Positions 59,005 through 64,000 of a DNA stretch of 64,000 bases are shown in pieces (the stretch's first letter is position 1; each line of letters begins with the position of its first letter). Made by a program: the position numbers and the translations under genes. The stretch is from Wenxinia marina DSM 24838 (lineage in GTDB: Bacteria; Pseudomonadota; Alphaproteobacteria; Rhodobacterales; Rhodobacteraceae). The notes under the pieces were generated by a model that searched no databases, had not been told where the DNA came from, and saw nothing but the letters and a program-made list of their open reading frames with translations. Location of the stretch: contig NZ_KB902285.1 of NCBI RefSeq assembly GCF_000379485.1, positions 34,793 through 98,792 on the forward strand, read 5' to 3'.

Positions 59005-60384
59005 GTGCTGAATTTGCTGATGCGGGCCCTGAGCCTGTCGCCGGTGATCCTGTTCGGGCTGGCCGCGCTGATCGGCGGGGCGGGCGTCTGGGCCGAGATG
59101 CAGGTCCGCGACGGCAACGCGCGGCGTCTTGCGGCGCTGAACGCCGGGCCGCCGCCGATCATCGACATCGCGCAGTACGACGCGGCCGTCGACGGCCGGC
59201 CGTTCGAAGAGGTGTACCTGCGGGTCCAGCTCGACTTCGCCCTGGACTACGAACTCACGCTCGAGCGGCGCCGGGGGCCGGACCTGCACGCCTACATGAT
59301 CCCGATCTACGGCGAGCGGGCGATGGCGGGGGATGCCCCGCTGGGAGTGCTGTTCTACGACCGGCCCGGTCAGGCGCCGGACGAGGTCGACCCGCTGACC
59401 CTGTTCGAGGAGGCCAAGGGCATCGGCGCGATCGGCCCCGTCCTCGCGATCAACGGCGACGACCGCGGCCTCGGCCGGTGGAGCGGGATCGTCGCCGACG
59501 CGCTGCGCGATCACGGCCTGCAGCTGCCGCCGGACGCGGTGATCCTGCGGCCCTTCGACGGTGGCCGCGCCGCGGGGCTGGCGCCGACCCCGCTGTGGGT
59601 GACGGGGATGCTGTTCTGGGCCGTCGCGGCATTCTTCGTCCTCTTCGCCGTCGCCCGGATCGTCATCGGCCGCAGCGTCCGGGCCGAGCAGGGCGGGACC
59701 GTCCGCCCCGCGACCCCGGCCGTCGCACCGGCCGAGGCGATCCGCCGCCCGACCTACTACGAGGTCCCGCAGTCGCAGGAGGCGCCGGTGGCCGAGTGGC
59801 AGCGGCGCCTCGCGGCGAAGACCAGGGCCGGTACCATCGGCGCGAACCGGCTGGTTCCCGGCGGCGGGGCCGACGACGTGTCACGTGACCGGCGGCTCTT
59901 CCGCCGCGCCTCGCCGCGGGCCCGGATGCCGCAGGGCGGCATGCGCGTCAGCTCGATCCTCGTGGCCGCTCTCTTCGGGATGTTCGTCCTCATCGCCGTC
60001 GCCGGCTCGATGTCCTCGGGAGAGGGCGTGAAGGGCGCGATCACCGTCAGTTTCACCGAGGCGATCGCCGAACTGCCGATCGAGGGCCAGCAACGCTTCG
60101 TCGCCGCAGGGGTCGCGACGTACGCCGATCTGGCGCAGGCCAGTGCCCGCGCGGCCGCGGAGGAACGGCTCGACACCGTGCTGATCGACCTCACGCCCGT
60201 CGCCGCCTGGCTGCTGACGAAGGGCTGGGCGGCCTATACCGGGGACGCGATGGCGCTGCTTCAGCTGGCCGTCGCGGTCGGCGCGCCGTTCGCCGCCCTC
60301 TTCGTCGCCTTGATCTACGTGCGGCTGCGGCGCGCCTTCACGCCGAAGGTCACCGGCCGCATCGGGTCGATGGGGATCAACTAG
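59005..60384 (+). CDS. Conserved hypothetical membrane protein
   Basis: A 459-residue protein with an N-terminal helix (about residues 8-28), a soluble domain of about 160 residues, two helices bracketing a Pro/Ala-rich linker (one near 205, one near 318), and a last helix near the C-terminus. I do not recognise a family. Start is uncertain: GTG 59005 has GGAGG nine bases upstream, while ATG 58996 directly abuts the same GGAGG. It is convergent with mipZ, overlapping its stop by four bases. It resembles the uncharacterised membrane proteins often seen beside mipZ, but I cannot confirm this. Confidence 0.6.
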   Translation: MLNLLMRALSLSPVILFGLAALIGGAGVWAEMQVRDGNARRLAALNAGPPPIIDIAQYDAAVDGRPFEEVYLRVQLDFALDYELTLERRRGPDLHAYMIPIYGERAMAGDAPLGVLFYDRPGQAPDEVDPLTLFEEAKGIGAIGPVLAINGDDRGLGRWSGIVADALRDHGLQLPPDAVILRPFDGGRAAGLAPTPLWVTGMLFWAVAAFFVLFAVARIVIGRSVRAEQGGTVRPATPAVAPAEAIRRPTYYEVPQSQEAPVAEWQRRLAAKTRAGTIGANRLVPGGGADDVSRDRRLFRRASPRARMPQGGMRVSSILVAALFGMFVLIAVAGSMSSGEGVKGAITVSFTEAIAELPIEGQQRFVAAGVATYADLAQASARAAAEERLDTVLIDLTPVAAWLLTKGWAAYTGDAMALLQLAVAVGAPFAALFVALIYVRLRRAFTPKVTGRIGSMGIN

Positions 60385-61190
60385 AAGTCGACGGTCACGC
60401 CCGGCAGCTCCAGCGCGCGGACCAGATCCCGCAGCTCCTGCCGGGCCGCCACGTTCGAGATGTTCAGCTTCTCCACGCCCACGTCCCGCAGGTCGAGAAG
60501 CGTCAGGCCCCGCGGGAACAGCTCGCGGAAGATCACCCTCTCGTTGAAGCCGGGGGCCGAGCGGAAGCCGATGCGTTTGGACAGCTTGCCGAGCGCGGCC
60601 TCCATCTTCTGCTTGTTGACCATCGCCTGCGCGCCGACGCGGTTGCGCACCACGACCCAGTCGATCGGCTCCAGCCCCGCCTGCGAGCGCAGCTGCCGGG
60701 CGTTCCAGACCATCTCGGAATAGACGGACGGGCCGCGGATCGTCTCGCCGTCGGTGTCGATGCGCGCGAGCAGGTCGAAGTCGATGAAGCTGTCGTTCAG
60801 CGGCGTGACCAGAGTGTCGGCGAGGGAATGCGCCACCTGGCTGAGCCGGGTGTGGCTGCCGGGGCAGTCGATCAGGATGAAGTCGCTGTCCGGTTCCAGC
60901 CCCGCGACGGCCGCCGACAGGCGATGGTCGAGCGCGTTCTCGCCCGGCGCCAGCGCCGCCTGGTCGATCTCGGGCAGATCGAGGAAGACGGGCGACGGCA
61001 GATCGAGCCCCTCGGAGGCGAGGTAACGCTTGCGGTTCTCCAGGTACCGGGCCAGCGTCTTCTGCCGCAGGTCGAGGTCCAGGCAGCCGATCTTGTGCCC
61101 CATCCGCGCCAGCGCGGTCGCGATGTGCATCGAGACGGTGGACTTGCCCGCGCCGCCCTTCTCGTTTCCCACGACGATGATGTGCGCCAC
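60381..61190 (-). CDS. mipZ: MipZ, division-plane positioning ParA-like ATPase
   Basis: A 269-residue ParA/MinD-superfamily ATPase with the deviant Walker A IIVVGNEKGGAGKST (residues 4-18), the FILIDCPGSHTRL Walker B and the MipZ-specific insert NAR-QLRSQAGLEPIDWVVVRNR. MipZ forms a gradient away from ParB at the poles and inhibits FtsZ, placing division at mid-cell in alphaproteobacteria. The GTG start at 61190 begins exactly at the conserved MAHIIVVGN. Its place near rplS-rpmE is usual for Rhodobacterales as I recall. Confidence 0.92.
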   Translation of the reverse strand: MAHIIVVGNEKGGAGKSTVSMHIATALARMGHKIGCLDLDLRQKTLARYLENRKRYLASEGLDLPSPVFLDLPEIDQAALAPGENALDHRLSAAVAGLEPDSDFILIDCPGSHTRLSQVAHSLADTLVTPLNDSFIDFDLLARIDTDGETIRGPSVYSEMVWNARQLRSQAGLEPIDWVVVRNRVGAQAMVNKQKMEAALGKLSKRIGFRSAPGFNERVIFRELFPRGLTLLDLRDVGVEKLNISNVAARQELRDLVRALELPGVTVDF

Positions 61191-61333
61191 TGCCCGGCCC
61201 CATTCTTGTTGCGGCCACTATATGTTGAGATTGCCGAGCGGGGAAGGCCGAGCGTCCCGGTCCGTGCGACTGTCCATGAGACTGTGTTCACGCTACCGTG
61301 ACCGCGGACTTCACCAACCCCGGGACGACCCTC

Positions 61334-62014
61334 ATGACCGATCTCCATCGCGCCGGCGGCCTCGCCGCCCTCGTCTGCGCCGCCACATACATCTTCGGGT
61401 TCGCGTTCCTCTTCGCGGTTCTCCTGCCGGCGGGGTTCGGTATCGACGGCGCCGAGGCCGAGGCCACCCTGGCTGCAATCGCCGGGGCGCGGGGCGCGGT
61501 GACGCTGTGGTACTTCGTGATCTACGTGGTGAACGCGCTCGCCCTCGCGATCCTCGCTGCCGCGCTGGCCGAGCGGATCGCGATAGCCTCGCCTGCTCTG
61601 GGGCGGCTGACCTTCGGCTTCGGCATCGTCTGGACGGTGCTGGTCCTCGGCGCCGGGATGGTGATGAACGTCGGTCTGGGCCGGGTCCTGCCGCTGCACG
61701 AAGCCGGCGATCCCGCGGCGCTGGAGCTGTGGCGGGTCGTCGATCTGGTGGAGAACGGCCTCGGCGGCGGCAACGAGATCGCCGGCGGCGCCTGGGCGCT
61801 GGCGCTGGGCATCGCGGGTCTCGTCACCGGGCGGCTGCCGAAGGCGCTGTGCTGGGGCGGTCTCGTCATCGGCGCCTCGGGCCTGCTGACGGTCCTGCCG
61901 GGGATCGGCGAGGTGCCCGGGGCGGTGTTCGGCCTCGGCTACATCGTCTGGTTCCTCGGCGCGGGCGTGGTGCTGCTGCGTGGCCGGTCGGCCCGGTCCG
62001 GCGCGCCGGCCTAG
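61334..62014 (+). CDS. Hypothetical membrane protein with about six helices
   Basis: A 226-residue, strongly hydrophobic protein (first helix AALVCAATYIFGFAFLFAVLL). The ATG at 61334 starts just before the first helix; a GTG at 61298 would add 12 residues. It resembles DUF4386-type membrane proteins in size and layout, but motif evidence is weak. Its stop overlaps the stop of the next, convergent gene by four bases. Confidence 0.6.
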   Translation: MTDLHRAGGLAALVCAATYIFGFAFLFAVLLPAGFGIDGAEAEATLAAIAGARGAVTLWYFVIYVVNALALAILAAALAERIAIASPALGRLTFGFGIVWTVLVLGAGMVMNVGLGRVLPLHEAGDPAALELWRVVDLVENGLGGGNEIAGGAWALALGIAGLVTGRLPKALCWGGLVIGASGLLTVLPGIGEVPGAVFGLGYIVWFLGAGVVLLRGRSARSGAPA

Positions 62015-62643
62015 ACGCCCCGATCCTCCGCCAGCCCGAGGCGGCGCTGCGCCTCCGGCCCCGGCTCGATGCTCTCGGCCCAGCCAGACCAGTCGCCGCC
62101 GGCGCCCATGTAGCCGCTGTAGAGCTTCGCCACGAGGCGGCGGTCGGCGGCGATCTCGTCCCACGCCATCCCGCGCAACTCGGGATGGCGCTGCCGCAGC
62201 TGCTCGAGGATCGCCGCGACGCCCCAGCGGGCGAGGCCGGGCTGCTCGGCGAAATAGGCGAGGGCCTGCAGGACGTGCTCCTCCGGCGCGCCCTCGACCA
62301 CCAGATAACCGTTCTCGACCGCCCACGGCAGCAGCGACTCGATCGTGCTCGCCTTGATCCGGTAGGGCCCGACCGACAGGTCCAGCCGGTAGGTCAGGCC
62401 GGGGCCGAGGAAGGTGAGCAGGTCCTGCGCCTCCTCGGACCAGACGAGGAGCAGGCCGCGGTCCGAGTAGTAGCCCGCCTCGGCCTCGCGCACCGCGGCG
62501 AGGATCTCGGCCGGGACCTCGGGGTAGACGAGGCGGAAGTCGATGGCGGCGAGCCAGCGGGCCCGCTCGTTCAGGTAGGCCCCCGTGGCGACGGAGCCGG
62601 CGAGCGCGGCGATCAGCGCGGTGAGGACGAGGCGGGCGGGCAT
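62011..62643 (-). CDS. Hypothetical secreted or membrane-anchored protein
   Basis: A 210-residue protein starting MPARLVLTALIAALAGSVAT, a signal peptide or anchor, followed by a soluble acidic domain (RLVYPEVPAEILAAVREAEA, QALAYFAEQPG, GWAESIEPGPEAQRRLG). No family recognised. An earlier ATG at 62694 is in frame but would spoil the signal peptide. It runs in the same direction as rpmE but is separated from it by a strong terminator. Confidence 0.6.
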   Translation of the reverse strand: MPARLVLTALIAALAGSVATGAYLNERARWLAAIDFRLVYPEVPAEILAAVREAEAGYYSDRGLLLVWSEEAQDLLTFLGPGLTYRLDLSVGPYRIKASTIESLLPWAVENGYLVVEGAPEEHVLQALAYFAEQPGLARWGVAAILEQLRQRHPELRGMAWDEIAADRRLVAKLYSGYMGAGGDWSGWAESIEPGPEAQRRLGLAEDRGV

Positions 62644-62697
62644 GGCGGCACTCCGGTGCGGCCCGACCATGTCGCGCCGGCGCCCCGGCTGCAAAGC

Positions 62698-62725
62698 AAA
62701 AACGCCGCCCCGGGAGGGGCGGCGT
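62698..62725 (-). terminator. Rho-independent terminator after rpmE
   Basis: On the minus strand a 9-10 bp G+C-rich stem (arms 62716-62725 and 62703-62711, 4-base loop) is followed directly by a run of five T. It lies about 30 bases after the rpmE stop and ends the rplS-rpmE transcript. One of the clearest terminators in the window. Confidence 0.85.
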
Positions 62726-62752
62726 CCGGCCGGTCGGCGCGGGCGCGTCGGC

Positions 62753-62974
62753 TCAGAAGCCGAGGCCGGCGTACTTGTTCTTGAACTTCGACACGCGGCC
62801 CCCGGTGTCGAGGAGGCGCGACTGGGCGCCGGTCCAGGCCGGGTGCGACAGCGGGTCGATGTCGAGCGACAGTGTGTCGCCTTCCTTGCCCCAGGTCGAC
62901 TTCATCTGCACGACGGTGCCGTCGGTCATCTTGACGTCGATCAGGTGGTACTGCGGATGGATGTCGGTTTTCAT
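62753..62974 (-). CDS. rpmE: Ribosomal protein bL31 (cysteine-free type)
   Basis: A 73-residue L31. [19 protein letters not shown] is the family opening, and [19 protein letters not shown] the conserved late part. The four zinc-binding cysteines of the C+ form are missing, so this is the zinc-independent form. It lies 11 bases after rplS on the minus strand. Confidence 0.95.
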   Translation of the reverse strand: MKTDIHPQYHLIDVKMTDGTVVQMKSTWGKEGDTLSLDIDPLSHPAWTGAQSRLLDTGGRVSKFKNKYAGLGF

Positions 62975-62985
62975 CGGTACGATCC

Positions 62986-63369
62986 TCAGGCCTCGGCGCC
63001 CGCTTTGGGCTTGTAGTTGCTGTCCTCGGTGATCCGGGCGGATTTGCCGCGGCGGGCACGAAGGTAGTACAGCTTGGCGCGGCGGACCTTGCCGCGGCGG
63101 ACCACCTCGATCGAATCGATGTTGGTCGAATAGAGCGGGAAGACACGCTCGACACCCTCGCCGAACGAGATCTTGCGGACGGTGAACGATCCGGCGATGC
63201 CGCGGCCGTGCTTGCGCGAGATGCAGACGCCCTCGTAGGCCTGCACGCGGGTGCGGGTGCCCTCGGTCACCTTGTAGCCGACGCGCACGGTGTCGCCGGG
63301 CTTGAAGTCGGGAATCTGCTTCCCGAGGGAGGCGATCTGTTCCGCCTCGAGTTCTGCGATCAGGTCCAT
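62986..63369 (-). CDS. rplS: Ribosomal protein bL19
   Basis: A 127-residue L19. Conserved parts: [53 protein letters not shown] and the [20 protein letters not shown] tail. It sits at the 30S/50S interface. In related genomes trmD usually lies upstream; here the upstream side holds repeats and an IS110 end instead. Confidence 0.96.
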   Translation of the reverse strand: MDLIAELEAEQIASLGKQIPDFKPGDTVRVGYKVTEGTRTRVQAYEGVCISRKHGRGIAGSFTVRKISFGEGVERVFPLYSTNIDSIEVVRRGKVRRAKLYYLRARRGKSARITEDSNYKPKAGAEA

Positions 63370-63459
63370 CGACCGATCTCCTGTCTGTTGCGCGGTTTTC
63401 CCGCGGGTGATGTCCCGACGCCGTGGCCGGCGCGGCTGTTCTTTACTCGCAAAGCAGAG

Positions 63460-63480
63460 CGCCCCGGACGGGCCGGGGCG
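63460..63480 (-). terminator. G+C-rich hairpin upstream of rplS
   Basis: A perfect 8-bp stem (arms 63460-63467 and 63473-63480, 5-base loop). On the minus strand it is followed by GCTCTGCTTTGC, a weak U-rich tract. It could be a terminator of whatever gene once lay upstream of rplS, or a leader structure of rplS. Confidence 0.4.
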
Positions 63481-63553
63481 ATGCGTGGCGCGCTGTTAGA
63501 CCGAACGGGCGCGTGACGCAAGGGGGAGGCGGGGGCGCATGCCTCCCTGGCGA

Positions 63554-63730
63554 CCCGCCCCGGCCTTGAGCCGGGGCCTCGCGCATTCTGGCGCGTCGCC
63601 GCGTCGGGCCCCGGCCCCAGGACCAATACGGAGGATTTGCGGGCGACGCATGCGCCTTGCAACCCAGGTCACCCGCCCCGGGCTTGACCCGGGGCCTCGC
63701 CCGGCAGGCGCGTCGCCGCATCGGGGCCCC
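63554..63730. repeat. Two copies of a REP-like palindromic element
   Basis: Copy 1 has the palindrome GCCCCGGCCTTGAGCCGGGG (63557-63576), and copy 2 GCCCCGGGCTTGACCCGGGG (63675-63694). Both are followed by C-CTCG and a shared CGCGTCGCCGC-TCGGG-CCC tail about 20 bases on. The unit repeats every 118 bases. The core CCGG-CTTGA-CCGG is the common alphaproteobacterial dispersed repeat pattern. Loop bases differ but keep pairing, which suggests the RNA or DNA hairpin matters. Confidence 0.75.
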
Positions 63731-63760
63731 TGTCTAACGAAATCATGTCAATGTGCTGGT

Positions 63761-63825
63761 GGCGGACGGCATCCCGTGAGGTCCCAGGGCTTGGAGCCCG
63801 CGAGCCGGCGCGGGAGCCGTCCGCC
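63761..63825 (+). ncRNA. Structured non-coding segment at the IS110 left end, candidate bridge RNA
   Basis: Arms 63761-63770 and 63816-63825 pair over 10 bp, then after one bulged A the pairing continues for 5 bp (63772-63776 with 63811-63815). The enclosed 34 bases hold a further 5-bp hairpin (GGGCT-TGG-AGCCC). It lies 75 bases before the IS110 transposase start. IS110-group elements encode a guide (bridge) RNA in the left non-coding end that pairs with target and donor DNA. Position and fold agree with this, but the exact RNA ends are unknown. Confidence 0.4.
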
Positions 63826-63899
63826 TTTGGATCGTCAACCTGAACAGTTGCTTGGGGCTGCGTGACCAGACCCCGCACCGACAGGGACAGGAGAAGATC

Positions 63900-64000
63900 A
63901 TGACAGAAGAGTGCATCGGCGTCGACGTCTCGAAGCGGTGGATCGACGTGCATCATCCGCAGACCGGACCGGCCCGTCTGGCCACCGAGCCCAAGGTCCT
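63900..64000 (+). mobile_element. IS110-family transposase, N-terminal start (cut by window edge)
   Basis: An open frame from the ATG at 63900 runs off the window. The first residues MTEECIGVDVSKRWIDVHHP match the N-terminus of IS110-family (DEDD) transposases, where GVDVSKxxxDV holds the first catalytic aspartate. AGGAGA lies just upstream. Only about 33 residues are visible, so completeness cannot be judged. Confidence 0.8.

Larger units (their letters stand above)
63370..63899. other. Non-coding region with repeats between rplS and the IS110 element
   Basis: 530 bases without a gene. From left to right it holds the rplS promoter area, the hairpin at 63460, two REP-like palindromes (63554-63612 and 63672-63730) and the structured stem at 63761-63825, ending at the IS110 transposase start. 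It looks like a landing zone of repeats and mobile DNA. Confidence 0.6.

Noticed and set aside
1..64000. rRNA, tRNA or CRISPR arrays
   Set aside because: No tRNA-like cloverleaf with CCA-end context, rRNA core motif or regularly spaced repeat series was noticed on reading both strands. A covariance-model scan would be needed to exclude a tRNA fully.

Overview
This is a very G+C-rich chromosomal segment from an alphaproteobacterium. The best fit is Rhodobacterales (Paracoccaceae/Roseobacteraceae). Evidence for this is the MipZ division-site ATPase, the rplS-rpmE pair with a cysteine-free L31, a DctPQM TRAP transporter, several sugar ABC transporters, and an EcfG-type general-stress sigma factor with matching GGAAC-N16/17-GTT promoters. 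The species cannot be read from the window. An HpnCDE-based C30 carotenoid set suggests a pigmented member, but that is an inference.

Layout. 1-3065: tail of a membrane protein, an IS6-family transposase remnant, a flavin-dependent oxidoreductase and an NAD synthetase fused to an NMN amidohydrolase (PncC/CinA-C) domain. 3339-6328: TRAP transporter dctPQM on the minus strand. 6707-17013: a C30 (staphyloxanthin-like) carotenoid locus. hpnC-hpnD-hpnE would make squalene from farnesyl diphosphate. Two CrtN/CrtP-type flavoproteins would desaturate and oxidise it, an aldehyde dehydrogenase would make the acid, and a CrtQ-like glycosyltransferase and a PlsC-type acyltransferase would decorate it. 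17209-20662: phosphoketolase and acetate kinase.

20853-31326 (minus) and 31536-33514 (plus): a divergent sugar-modification locus. It has four glycosyltransferases, UDP-glucuronate decarboxylase-like and other SDR epimerases, a glycoside hydrolase fused to an epimerase, a methyltransferase, a CYP152-type P450, an MDR dehydrogenase and a Gfo/Idh/MocA oxidoreductase. Nearly every junction overlaps or is a few bases long. Both arms start next to perfect EcfG-type promoters. 33802-38622: a general-stress island with a DUF2934 protein, the EcfG-like sigma factor itself, and a four-gene operon (SRPBCC, zinc dehydrogenase, two SDRs), each again with an EcfG-type promoter. I read 31.3-38.6 kb as one stress regulon whose members include the sugar locus.

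39040-48166: a GntR-controlled catabolic operon with a MalFG/UgpC-type ABC transporter, a sugar isomerase, a HIBADH-family dehydrogenase, a cupin, and a Tm-1-like (UPF0261) plus PEP-hydrolase-like pair of unknown reaction. 48273-55655: a GAF histidine kinase and LuxR-type regulator, divergent from an Rbs-type sugar ABC transporter and an SMP-30 lactonase. 55874-58891: a LysR regulator with two HTH domains facing a GalB-like hydratase and a type I extradiol dioxygenase. 59005-63369: housekeeping and conserved hypothetical genes (mipZ, rpmE, rplS). The right edge holds two REP-like palindromes, a long structured non-coding stem and the start of an IS110-family transposase. No rRNA, tRNA or CRISPR array was seen.
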